From contig NZ_FOKK01000009.1 in assembly GCF_900112005.1 (NCBI RefSeq), forward strand, positions 104,456 through 168,455: DNA of 64,000 bases. The letters run 5' to 3'. Positions 7,679 to 16,160 of this stretch are shown piece after piece. The first letter of the stretch is position 1; every line of letters begins with the position of its first letter. The DNA is from Algoriphagus aquimarinus. GTDB taxonomy: Bacteria > Bacteroidota > Bacteroidia > Cytophagales > Cyclobacteriaceae. The notes beneath the pieces are model-generated. The model saw only the letters and a list, made by a program, of their open reading frames with translations, did no database searches and was not told the origin of the DNA. A program made the translations under genes and the position numbers.

Positions 7679-9784
7679 TTACTTCACCACTTTCAAGATT
7701 CCCTGCATCGTATAGAAATGCCCTGGTACGGTACACACGTAAGTATACTCTCCAGGCTCAGTCGGTGCTATGAAATAAATCGTGTTTGATTCGCTAGGCT
7801 GTAGCAATTTAGTGTGCACAAGCACTTTGCTTGTATTTGGAATGTAATCCTTTTGCTGTCCTTCCAAGCCTAAAGCCATCGCTGCCTCTCCTACTTCTAT
7901 AGCAGTTCCCGGCATCACAATCACAAAATTATGTAGCATATCATCCACATTTTGGAAGACTAATTTCACCTTGCTTCCAGCCTTTACCTGTACTTGAGCA
8001 GGATCAAACTTAAGCCCTGGCTTTGTGCCCATATTGATGGTAACATCCGCTTTGCCATCCCAGTTAGCTGGCATAGATGTCACGTGCTTGGCCATCTTAG
8101 GAGTTGCTGGCTTACTTGCCGCAGCTTGTTTCTTTGCTGCAGCAGCTAGAGTTTTTGCCTCGGCATCTGCCTGAGCTTTCGCTACGCTATCAGCCTGTGC
8201 CTTCATCATCATCTCGTGATCATGTCTGGCTTTGAACTGAGCAACATCTACTTTATCGCCTGCACCGAAATTGTTCAAGGTGTAATAGCCCACATTATGC
8301 AACAGAGGTTTTCCTTCAGTGGATTTCACTCCTTCTGCTTTGATCTCGTGGATGTAACCAAGACGCAAATTATCAACTACTAATCGAGCTTTCATGCCAT
8401 CTTCTGATACGACTACTCCTATGATTTTGCACGACTCATTATTGATCACAGGGCTCCCGTAAGCCGCTTGATACTTATAGGTGAAGCCTGTTACTTGGTA
8501 GTTAGCTGGATCTTCAGCCAATTCCTTATTTACAGGTTCTGTGAATTCTATTTCAAAACCATCAGGCTTAGATTTGATTGTCTGCATCTCAAAAGGCATT
8601 CTTCCTGTCCACACCAATCGCTGCAAACTGAATAATTCTTTGCCCGTAGAAGACCAGCCACGGCTAGTCATCCCTACAAACATGGATGCATCATTTCCCC
8701 AAACCATTCTCAGTATACCAGAAGAAAAGCCTTCTCTGAATGGAAAAACTACTCCTTGGTAAACCCCATCGATTTTCTCAAAATCAACTCGCGCAATATT
8801 ACTTTGTCCCTGATCTCCTACGAAAACCTGATTGGCAAAAGGACCAAAACCTCCCGAGGTATTATCATTCAAAAATCCTGAAGTAGAAATTCCCATAATC
8901 CCATGAGGCAACCAAATCGCAGGTGCTTTCAGACCCGGAACTCGCTTAGCGACATCATAAAATGGTTCTCCTGTATTTGGAATATCCTCTTTTCTAAGCT
9001 TTACAGGTGATCCCGGTAAATCCGACCAAGCTAAGCTTTCTGCATTACCTACGAAATCACCTTTCTCTACATGCGAGATTCTTCCTGATCCAACCCAGTC
9101 ACCTTGGTTCTCAGTATAAAAAAAATCTCCTTCGGCATTCATTCCATATCCAGCTGGAGAACGCATTCCTGCTGCAAAAGGAATCATTTCTCCATCAGGA
9201 GTGATTTCCAAAGTCCAACCTCTCCAAGGCACCAAACTCACACCATGACCTAGGCTATTGCTCCAGCCTACGTTTAGAGTCACGAGCATATTACCATTTG
9301 GAAGGAAAGTAGGCCCGTAAGAATACTCATGGTAATTGCCAGAAAGAGGCCAAGAGTAAATTTTCTTGTATATATCCGCCTGACCATCACCATCCGTATC
9401 ACGTAAGCGTGTTAACTCACTTCTCTGAGTCACATAGATGTCTCCATCGTGGTATGCCAACCCCAGAGGCTCGTGCAATCCGGAGGCAAACTTCTTATAA
9501 ACAGGTTTATCGCTACCAGAAATATTCGGGTTGGATACTATCCAAACCTCTCCTCTTCTAGTACAGATAGCCAAGCTTCCGTCAGGCAAAGTTGCCATTC
9601 CTCCTACTTCCAGAATCACATCTTCAGGCACTGGCAAGGAGATTATCTTATAGAAATCATCCTCAGTTTCTGGCACCATCATCGGCGCTTTATCTTGTGC
9701 TTTTAATTCAACTTGTCCGATAAATAGGCAAGCCAAGGCAAAAGCAAATCCTCTTTTTGTATTGAGTGTCATTAGATTTTTCAT
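7679..9784 (-). CDS. Secreted sugar-dehydrogenase-like beta-propeller with C-terminal azurin domain
   Basis: A 701-residue exported protein (signal peptide about 1-29). Residues about 40-500 resemble the quinoprotein glucose/sorbosone dehydrogenase-like propellers of secreted Bacteroidota and Planctomycetes proteins (GGMATLPDGSLAICTRRGEV, then LTRLRDTDGDGQADIYKK). An Ala/Lys/Gln-rich linker (about 530-580) leads to an azurin-type cupredoxin (about 590-701). Its type 1 copper ligands are all present: H618, C684, H689 and M693, with the azurin spacing C-x4-H-x3-M. There is no CxxCH haem motif. I infer that the domain passes electrons from the propeller, whose substrate is unknown. It follows the DUF1080 gene by 15 bases, so the two form an operon. 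Confidence 0.82.
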   Translation of the reverse strand: MKNLMTLNTKRGFAFALACLFIGQVELKAQDKAPMMVPETEDDFYKIISLPVPEDVILEVGGMATLPDGSLAICTRRGEVWIVSNPNISGSDKPVYKKFASGLHEPLGLAYHDGDIYVTQRSELTRLRDTDGDGQADIYKKIYSWPLSGNYHEYSYGPTFLPNGNMLVTLNVGWSNSLGHGVSLVPWRGWTLEITPDGEMIPFAAGMRSPAGYGMNAEGDFFYTENQGDWVGSGRISHVEKGDFVGNAESLAWSDLPGSPVKLRKEDIPNTGEPFYDVAKRVPGLKAPAIWLPHGIMGISTSGFLNDNTSGGFGPFANQVFVGDQGQSNIARVDFEKIDGVYQGVVFPFREGFSSGILRMVWGNDASMFVGMTSRGWSSTGKELFSLQRLVWTGRMPFEMQTIKSKPDGFEIEFTEPVNKELAEDPANYQVTGFTYKYQAAYGSPVINNESCKIIGVVVSEDGMKARLVVDNLRLGYIHEIKAEGVKSTEGKPLLHNVGYYTLNNFGAGDKVDVAQFKARHDHEMMMKAQADSVAKAQADAEAKTLAAAAKKQAAASKPATPKMAKHVTSMPANWDGKADVTINMGTKPGLKFDPAQVQVKAGSKVKLVFQNVDDMLHNFVIVMPGTAIEVGEAAMALGLEGQQKDYIPNTSKVLVHTKLLQPSESNTIYFIAPTEPGEYTYVCTVPGHFYTMQGILKVVK

Positions 9785-9799
9785 GCTGCTTCCTATTAA

Positions 9800-11677
9800 T
9801 TACCAAACAATTGAATATGTAACCTTACCCATGTTGTCATTCAACTTCACAGTTAATATCAGCTCTTGAGAACCATCGCTTGTAGTTCTTACAATTGGCG
9901 ATGTCCTTTTTTCAAACTCTATGTAATAGGATTTGTCATCTATCGCATAAAGTCCATTTGGCAATTTTTCGATTTTAGAAGCTTGAGCCACTAAGCAATA
10001 GAGTTGCTTACTCTCGTCCTCAGCTGTGACGCTAAGTGAATGAACCAACTTCTTTCCTAAGTCACTTGTTTCAAATGTCTCACGGATAGTTACTCCAGGC
10101 ATCTTATACAAAATCACAGGATCTCCATTTTTTAAAACTTCATACTCAGTGTATTCAAAACCGGCTATTTCATCAGGCCAAGCAGAATCTTTGTTTGGAA
10201 GAATAGCTAGGGTTGGTTTACCTCCAAATTCAATTACATTTCCCAAAGGCAACATCAATTGTGTTTCTCCACGGCCATACCACATCGGGGTAGTTTCTAC
10301 GAAATCCCCTCTCCACACATTCAGTAATACTCCTCTGCTCAAATCAATAGCATAATTTGCTCCTCCAGGCTCGCCTACAGCGATAGTATGCGTACGTTTC
10401 TCTCCATGATGCATGATAAACCCTCGCTGCATCACCGCCTTATCAGCGACTTTGACAGCAATCTGCCCTGCCTGATTACTTCCTCTCATCGGAACATTCA
10501 AAGCTGTACGAGCTACACCATTGCCTTCTACCACCAGCGTGATATCATTACTTGGTGCATACCAGTGACCAAAAGTCTTAAAGTAATTCAACTTGATTTT
10601 CTGTACTCCAGCAGTCAATTGAGTAGAACCATTGGCTTTGCCAGTGACGCCATCCACATATACGACTTCTTTATCATCGATAAAAAACTTCCCTGCTCCG
10701 TTGATTACACCTGGAGGTGTATCGTCTGGCACCCAAGCTAGGTTAAGGTTAAAGAAATATTCCCCATCACTTGGCACGGTTAACGTGCCTACGATCGTTC
10801 CTGAAAACTCATTTCTTGTAGCTGGAGCTAAATGAGCTAAGACATCAATATCCATTTTGCCCTTAGGATTTGCTTTCGCAAAATCATTAATGGTTTTAAT
10901 GCTATCGTAATAGGTGAGCTTCATTTCTGTCAAAGTCACCGTTTCGGCACCATAAGTTTTGTACTTAATGTTGCGTATAGCTACTCCGCCATGATCTCCC
11001 TGGATAACCAAAGGTCCCATTGCTTGCTCATCCTCAAAAAATGAAGCTTGGGTAGGTCCAGTGACATCAATATTCTTTTGAACCAGCACACCATTTTGAT
11101 GAACAGAAATAAATTTGGCATTTGAGACTTTTTTGCCCTGAGAATCAAAGCGCGGTGCTCGAAAAACGATTCGAAGAGATTGCCAAAGACCAGGTGCTCT
11201 ACTCACGTTCACCAGGGGTGGATGTCCTTCATATCCTTCTCTGGCGACACCTCTACTTTCATCCCATCGCTGATAAATAGCCCCAGCATCAGAATACTTA
11301 GGGTTTTTCACTGCCCAAGAGTCAAAAAGTTGAACCTCATATCTACCCTGAAGGTAAATACCAGAATTACTTCCTTTTGGCATCATGAAGTCAAGCTCCA
11401 ATTCTATATCTCCATGTTCAAAAGAAGACTTGATCGGTTGATTTTCACCTTTGTCTAAGGTGTTCAGTAAAATACCAGCTCCATTTGTGATTTTGGATGC
11501 TCCATCGTTAAGATCGTAAAACACATCTTTTACAATGGTCCAATTCCCACTAGTGGGTTGAAATTCGCTTAAGTTCTGAAGAGGTAGCACCTCAAATGGA
11601 ATTGGGCTCTCCTGTGCTACAGATGCTATCGTCTTGATAAATAGACAACAGCAAATTAGAAATATCTGTTTATTCAT
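9800..11677 (-). CDS. Secreted DUF1080 (3-keto-glycoside hydrolase family) multidomain protein
   Basis: A 625-residue exported protein (signal about 1-21). Residues about 25-245 are a DUF1080 domain, a concanavalin-like fold whose characterised members cleave 3-keto-disaccharides. Hallmarks are GSNSGIYLQGRYEVQLFDSW, the GAIYQRW segment, the GLWQSLRIVFRAPRF block and GPLVIQGDHGGVAIRNI. A PA14-like sugar-binding region (about 285-395) follows, with TVPSDGEYFF and FFIDDKEVV. The last 220 residues form a beta-rich region (RTHTIAVGEPGGANYAIDL) that I do not recognise firmly. It is the first gene of a two-gene operon with the azurin-fused dehydrogenase-like protein. Specific substrate unknown. Confidence 0.8.
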   Translation of the reverse strand: MNKQIFLICCCLFIKTIASVAQESPIPFEVLPLQNLSEFQPTSGNWTIVKDVFYDLNDGASKITNGAGILLNTLDKGENQPIKSSFEHGDIELELDFMMPKGSNSGIYLQGRYEVQLFDSWAVKNPKYSDAGAIYQRWDESRGVAREGYEGHPPLVNVSRAPGLWQSLRIVFRAPRFDSQGKKVSNAKFISVHQNGVLVQKNIDVTGPTQASFFEDEQAMGPLVIQGDHGGVAIRNIKYKTYGAETVTLTEMKLTYYDSIKTINDFAKANPKGKMDIDVLAHLAPATRNEFSGTIVGTLTVPSDGEYFFNLNLAWVPDDTPPGVINGAGKFFIDDKEVVYVDGVTGKANGSTQLTAGVQKIKLNYFKTFGHWYAPSNDITLVVEGNGVARTALNVPMRGSNQAGQIAVKVADKAVMQRGFIMHHGEKRTHTIAVGEPGGANYAIDLSRGVLLNVWRGDFVETTPMWYGRGETQLMLPLGNVIEFGGKPTLAILPNKDSAWPDEIAGFEYTEYEVLKNGDPVILYKMPGVTIRETFETSDLGKKLVHSLSVTAEDESKQLYCLVAQASKIEKLPNGLYAIDDKSYYIEFEKRTSPIVRTTSDGSQELILTVKLNDNMGKVTYSIVW

Positions 11678-11702
11678 TATAGGTTATATAGGTTATTGCT
11701 TT

Positions 11703-11710
11703 CAAAGGTA
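11703..11710 (-). promoter_or_regulatory. -7 promoter element for the DUF1080/azurin operon
   Basis: TACCTTTG on the minus strand matches TAnnTTTG, 25 bases before the DUF1080 start codon. No -33 TTG lies at 19-21 bases. Confidence 0.5.
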
Positions 11711-11779
11711 ACTTTCTAGCTAATTTAAAAAAATAGGATTATTTCAAGCAAAAATTGACAACCCTGGTATATATACAAT

Positions 11780-11804
11780 AAAAAAGCAGGAGAAAATCTC
11801 CTGC
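11780..11804 (-). terminator. Terminator after the DUF3078 gene
   Basis: Stem GCAGGAGA with its complement, three-base loop, followed on the minus strand by a T run. It lies about 100 bases beyond the DUF3078 stop codon. Confidence 0.8.
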
Positions 11805-11907
11805 CCTTTATTTGAAAACTAAACCAACTATTATTTAACTACCACAATGAATTCAAAAATAATACTTTTATAATCAAATCAAAATTCCAAATATAAATTT
11901 GTTTTGA

Positions 11908-12804
11908 TTATTTCTTCTCTGGGAAGTTACCACGTTTAAATGCAATTCCTAATGCTAAACCTTGACTAAATTGAATTTTATTGTCCTGATCCAAATCATA
12001 GATCATTAAACTGGTTAAACTAACATTAACAAGGTTAGATACTTTTGCCGTTAAACCGAAGTCTAGACGATGGTCAATAGCATTAAATGCAAAGGTTTCG
12101 TAGTTCGCATACATTTGATATCTAACCATTAAGGATAGATTCTCAGAAAGCTTTTTATTATAATCAGCCATCAGACTGAACGCTAACCATTCTGTTCGTA
12201 CTGTTTCTCCTATTTCTACTCCATAATTATTAGGAACATTTAAATACAAATCTGTATCTGTCACAAATGTCCATCTAGGTGAAAATGGAGAGATACGAAG
12301 ACTAAACTCATCATTTGGCTTATACTCTACACCTATGGATGTAGTAAGATAAGCTGGATTGGCAAATTTCGAGATAAGCTTTTTTTCCGCATCTTCAGGA
12401 AATTCATAGCCAGGCGCAAACTGAGAAAGGAAATTAACAGCAAAGAAGTAATTCCATTTATCGTTAATCTCATAACCAACTTTAGAATCCAAGAAAATAC
12501 GGTCATTGGATTTGCGACCATCTTCATTCTTATTTTTCACTACGCCATAGATAAAGTCCATCGTATTATCCCAAGACCATTTGTCTTTTGCATAATTTGC
12601 TCTACCATTTAGATAAACTCCTAGTGCAATAGAATTGACACCACCACCTTGCCAATTACCACTAAAGGATGCTTGATTAAGATTTAAGCCTCCGCTTAAT
12701 TCTTTCAGCCAATAGCTAGTATCTTGTGCGGTTAATACTACTTCTTGGGCAAGTAATTGCCCAGAAACTAAAATAAAGAGGAAAAGTGTAGAAATTCTTT
12801 TCAT
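11908..12804 (-). CDS. DUF3078 domain-containing exported protein
   Basis: A 298-residue protein with a signal peptide (about 1-19, ending GQLLAQ). The body matches DUF3078, a Bacteroidota-specific family predicted to form an outer-membrane beta-barrel: SGGLNLNQASFSGNWQGGG near residue 36, WDNTMDFIYGVVKN, and alternating strands with aromatic girdles up to the C-terminal GLALGIAFKRGNFP. Function unknown. It is divergent from the DUF202 gene with only 48 bases between start codons, so the two promoters must be very close or overlap. Confidence 0.8.
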   Translation of the reverse strand: MKRISTLFLFILVSGQLLAQEVVLTAQDTSYWLKELSGGLNLNQASFSGNWQGGGVNSIALGVYLNGRANYAKDKWSWDNTMDFIYGVVKNKNEDGRKSNDRIFLDSKVGYEINDKWNYFFAVNFLSQFAPGYEFPEDAEKKLISKFANPAYLTTSIGVEYKPNDEFSLRISPFSPRWTFVTDTDLYLNVPNNYGVEIGETVRTEWLAFSLMADYNKKLSENLSLMVRYQMYANYETFAFNAIDHRLDFGLTAKVSNLVNVSLTSLMIYDLDQDNKIQFSQGLALGIAFKRGNFPEKK

Positions 12805-12852
12805 AATTAAGAGATGTTGAACTATTTCAATATAAATAAATAAAATACAAAT

Positions 12853-13128
12853 ATGGAAAATGACTTGGAAAGAGAGCTTATAATTCGTGATTATTTGGCG
12901 CGTCAGCGTACAACGCTCGCAAATGACAGGACTTTATTATCTTTTATTCGTACAGCTCTTTACTTTTTAGTATCAGGCACCGCACTTTTTGAAGTTAAAG
13001 AATTAGATCATGTGAGAGACTTGGGTTACTTGGCATTTGGATTGAGTTTGGTGTTTTTACTAATCGGAATAGCTAATTATTTCCGTGTCCGTAAAAAGCT
13101 TAAAAAAGGGAACTACCTAAACATGTAA
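12853..13128 (+). CDS. DUF202 (YidH family) membrane protein
   Basis: A 91-residue inner-membrane protein. The DUF202 signature RDYLARQRTTLANDRTLLSF precedes two predicted transmembrane helices (about 36-52 and 58-76), and a basic tail RVRKKLKKG ends it. No biochemical function is established for the family. Its stop codon is three bases from the start of the SLC13-type transporter, so the pair is almost certainly co-transcribed. Confidence 0.85.
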   Translation: MENDLERELIIRDYLARQRTTLANDRTLLSFIRTALYFLVSGTALFEVKELDHVRDLGYLAFGLSLVFLLIGIANYFRVRKKLKKGNYLNM

Positions 13129-13131
13129 TAA

Positions 13132-14913
13132 ATGACTTTTGAAATCGGTCTTGTTTTTTCAATTATTGGCTTAGCCATTATCCTTTTTTTTACTGAGAAA
13201 TTCACCATCGATACCGTTTCCATCGGAGTAATGGTTGCATTTCTACTCACAGGCATCCTTAATGTAGAAGAAGGACTATCAGGTTTCTCCAATCCTGCCA
13301 CTATCACCGTTGCCGCTATGTTTGTGGTTTCGGCTGCGATTTTCAATACGGGCCTACTTGATAGTTTCACTCATAAACTAAGCGCCCAAGCAGGAAAAGG
13401 TCAAACCCACCTCCTATTCACCTTAATGTTATCTGCAGGGTTTCTGTCAGCATTCATAAGTGATACTGCAGTAGTGGCTCTATTGATGCCAGCTGTAATA
13501 AGGTTAAACAAGACTGATAATATCCCTCCATCTAAGTTGCTTATGCCATTGTCATTTGGTGCATTAATGGGAGGTATTTGCACGTTGCTTGGAACTAGCA
13601 CTAATATTTTGGTGAGCGGAATTGCTGAAAAAGCTGGACTTCCATCTTTCGGTATTTTTGAAATGAGCTTAATGGGCTTAGTCTTTTTCGCTACAGGGTT
13701 AATCTATATGTTGACGATTGGAAGATGGCTTACGCCAACTAGAAAACCGAAATCAGAATTGGGAGATAGTATTCAACTCGGGAATTACCTTTCAGAATTA
13801 GTTATTTTAAAAAACTATGAACAGCTCAATGAGCCACTTTTTAAGCATAAGCTTTTTGACAAACTCCCAATCAAGCCCTTACAAATCATCCGTGCAGATG
13901 GTCGGAAAGTTCGTGTATATCCTAATACAGCCATTCAAGAAGGTGATATAATCCGCATAAACTGCGATAAAGAAACCTTGGAGAAAATCAAAACTACAGA
14001 AGGCATAGAGCTAAAGGCAGACTTAAAATGGAATGAGGAAAATATCACCGGAGAGGATGAAAGATTATATGAGGCCTTAGTAACACCTAATTCATTTCTT
14101 GTTAATAAAAACATAAAAGAATTGAATTTCAAAAGGTTATATAATCAGGTGCTAGTAATAGGACTTAGACACAGGTCAGATATGCTCAATTCTCTTCTTT
14201 CCAAAACGGACTTAAGAGCCGGAGATATTTTACTCTTAAGAGCAACAGAGGAATCCATCCAAAGTGTAGAAAGCAGTGACGACCTTCTCCTACTATCAGA
14301 GACTAAAAGCAAAGTATTAAACAAAACAAAAAGTATCTTAACTCTGGCAGTGCTTGCACTAATTATAGGACTGGCATCTTTTGAAGTATTCCCTATAGTA
14401 GTGACGGCGGTAGCTGGCGGAATTGCTCTGATAATGCTCGGATCGCTCAGTACCGAACAAGCATATAAGGCAATTGACTGGAAGGTTATCCTTATGCTTG
14501 CTGGGGTATTGTCTATGGGTTTGGCTCTGGAGAAGACCGGCGGCTCTCAACTTATAGGCGATTCCATTGTGGAAAGTGTAGGCCAATATGGACCTAGAGC
14601 AGTTATGAGTGCCTTATTCGCCTTGACTTTTATCATGACCAATGTCATGTCAAATAATGCCACTGCGGCCTTACTAGCTCCTATTGCGATCAGCATATCT
14701 GCTGCGCTAGATGTTGACGCAAGGCCGATGCTTATGGCAGTTACATTTGCAGCAAGTTTGAGTTTTATGACCCCAATGGGATATCAGACGAATACGATGA
14801 TCTATACACCTGGTAACTATAGGTTTAGCGACTACATAAAAGTGGGAACTCCTCTAAATCTGCTACTGTGGATAGTAGCGACCTTATGTATTCCATACTT
14901 TTTCCCTTTTTAA
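13132..14913 (+). CDS. SLC13-family permease with two TrkA-C domains
   Basis: A 593-residue inner-membrane transporter of the divalent-anion:Na+ symporter (SLC13/DASS) superfamily. The N-terminal half has several membrane spans including FISDTAVVALLMPAVIRL and a GTSTNILVSG loop. Two regulatory TrkA-C (RCK-C) domains occupy roughly residues 205-300 and 310-385. The C-terminal half holds IMTNVMSNNATAALLAP and SFMTPMGYQTNTMIY, the paired SNT-type motif expected of the family. Substrate (sulfate, phosphate or dicarboxylate) cannot be deduced. It is co-transcribed with the DUF202 protein. Confidence 0.88.
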   Translation: MTFEIGLVFSIIGLAIILFFTEKFTIDTVSIGVMVAFLLTGILNVEEGLSGFSNPATITVAAMFVVSAAIFNTGLLDSFTHKLSAQAGKGQTHLLFTLMLSAGFLSAFISDTAVVALLMPAVIRLNKTDNIPPSKLLMPLSFGALMGGICTLLGTSTNILVSGIAEKAGLPSFGIFEMSLMGLVFFATGLIYMLTIGRWLTPTRKPKSELGDSIQLGNYLSELVILKNYEQLNEPLFKHKLFDKLPIKPLQIIRADGRKVRVYPNTAIQEGDIIRINCDKETLEKIKTTEGIELKADLKWNEENITGEDERLYEALVTPNSFLVNKNIKELNFKRLYNQVLVIGLRHRSDMLNSLLSKTDLRAGDILLLRATEESIQSVESSDDLLLLSETKSKVLNKTKSILTLAVLALIIGLASFEVFPIVVTAVAGGIALIMLGSLSTEQAYKAIDWKVILMLAGVLSMGLALEKTGGSQLIGDSIVESVGQYGPRAVMSALFALTFIMTNVMSNNATAALLAPIAISISAALDVDARPMLMAVTFAASLSFMTPMGYQTNTMIYTPGNYRFSDYIKVGTPLNLLLWIVATLCIPYFFPF

Positions 14914-15002
14914 TTCTCAGAAAATAAAGCACAACTACGTATTTTACACATATTAATCCACCAACACTACCACGACCCAAACAATTTAACCCAAACACAA
15001 CT

Positions 15003-15215
15003 ATGAAAGTATTTAGTATTGTATTAATCGTCGCTGGCATTTTAATGCTGTTCAGCAATAGTTTTTCTTTCACAACCAAAGAAAAAGTAGTAGACGCTGG
15101 CCCTATCCAAATAAGTGCAGATAAGCAGAGGGACGTTACCTGGCCAACCTACGCAGGAGGAATTGTAGTAGCAGCTGGTGTAATCATGCTTGTAGTCACA
15201 CAGAAAAAAAAGTAA
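15003..15215 (+). CDS. Small two-helix membrane protein
   Basis: A 70-residue protein with a hydrophobic helix at each end (about 4-22 and 47-64) and a polar loop containing KEKVVDAGPIQISADKQ. The layout resembles short DUF3185-type proteins, but I cannot confirm a family. It begins with ATG, ends in a lysine tail, and lies 89 bases after the transporter and 42 bases before ppx on the same strand. Confidence 0.6.
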   Translation: MKVFSIVLIVAGILMLFSNSFSFTTKEKVVDAGPIQISADKQRDVTWPTYAGGIVVAAGVIMLVVTQKKK

Positions 15216-15257
15216 GCGTTTAGCTCAAAACAACAATACAACTAACCCCACCTGCAT

Positions 15258-16145
15258 TTGAAATTAGCAGCAGTAGATATTGGCTCCAATGCCATAAGAA
15301 TGCAAATCACAAGCGTAACTCAATACGAAGGAATCATCAAATTCAAGAAAGTCGAATACCTTCGATTTCCACTTCGCTTGGGTTTGGATGTGTTTCACAA
15401 TCAAAAGATCTCTGAAATAAACAGAAGGAAATTTGTCAAATTGATGAAGGCATTTAAGATTCTCATTGACCTTTATGAAGTCGATGATTACATGGCATGT
15501 GCTACTTCTGCTATGCGTGAAAGTGTAAATGGTAAAGAAATAGCACTTGAAGTAAGGGAAGAAATTGGTCTGAAAATCAACATTATAGATGGTAACAGAG
15601 AAGCTGAACTGATCAATAAATCTCTTAATAAGTTTTTCGATGAAAAGACTTACTTACATATAGATGTTGGAGGAGGTAGTACAGAGCTCAACATATATAA
15701 GAGTCGCGAAAAAATAGCTTCGAAATCATTTCAGATTGGTTCAGTGCGTGCATTAGAGGACAAAGTAGCTACACCAGTCTGGAGCACTATGGAGGCCTTT
15801 GTGCATAAGTATCTGGAAAATTCCCCTTCAGTTATTTCCATAGGAACCGGCGGGAATATCAACAAGATATTTGAGCTTTCTTTACCTCATAAAAACAAGC
15901 GCTATTTGGATTATGAAAAAATCGAAGAAGTTTTAGGTCGATTACAGACTCTCACTTTTGAAGAGCGAGTGAACAAACTTAACTTGAATCATGATCGAGC
16001 TGATGTGATTATTCCTGCAGGAAAAATATATCAACGCGTGATGCAAGCTGCAAAATCTAAAAAAATGCTGGTGCCTGATCTAGGTCTAAAGGATGGGATT
16101 ATACATGTGCTCTACGAGCGAAATAAAACTAAAAAGCCCCTTTAA
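15258..16145 (+). CDS. Ppx/GppA family phosphatase (exopolyphosphatase-like)
   Basis: A 295-residue actin-fold phosphohydrolase that would degrade polyphosphate and/or pppGpp. The first phosphate-binding motif AVDIGSNAIRMQI is at residues 5-17, the second, HIDVGGGSTELN, near 132-143, and SIGTGGNINKIF near 195. It is the short form without the C-terminal HD domain. The only start consistent with the family is TTG at 15258; no ATG lies upstream in frame and the essential DIGSN motif comes six codons later. The gene converges on ppk with a shared terminator, so polyphosphate breakdown and synthesis are adjacent. Confidence 0.88.
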   Translation: MKLAAVDIGSNAIRMQITSVTQYEGIIKFKKVEYLRFPLRLGLDVFHNQKISEINRRKFVKLMKAFKILIDLYEVDDYMACATSAMRESVNGKEIALEVREEIGLKINIIDGNREAELINKSLNKFFDEKTYLHIDVGGGSTELNIYKSREKIASKSFQIGSVRALEDKVATPVWSTMEAFVHKYLENSPSVISIGTGGNINKIFELSLPHKNKRYLDYEKIEEVLGRLQTLTFEERVNKLNLNHDRADVIIPAGKIYQRVMQAAKSKKMLVPDLGLKDGIIHVLYERNKTKKPL

Positions 16146-16157
16146 TCGGGGCTTTTT
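16131..16157. terminator. Bidirectional terminator between ppx and ppk
   Basis: Stem AAAAAGCCCC / GGGGCTTTTT with a seven-base loop overlaps the last codons and stop of ppx and ends three bases before the ppk stop. Confidence 0.88.
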
Positions 16158-16160
16158 TTG

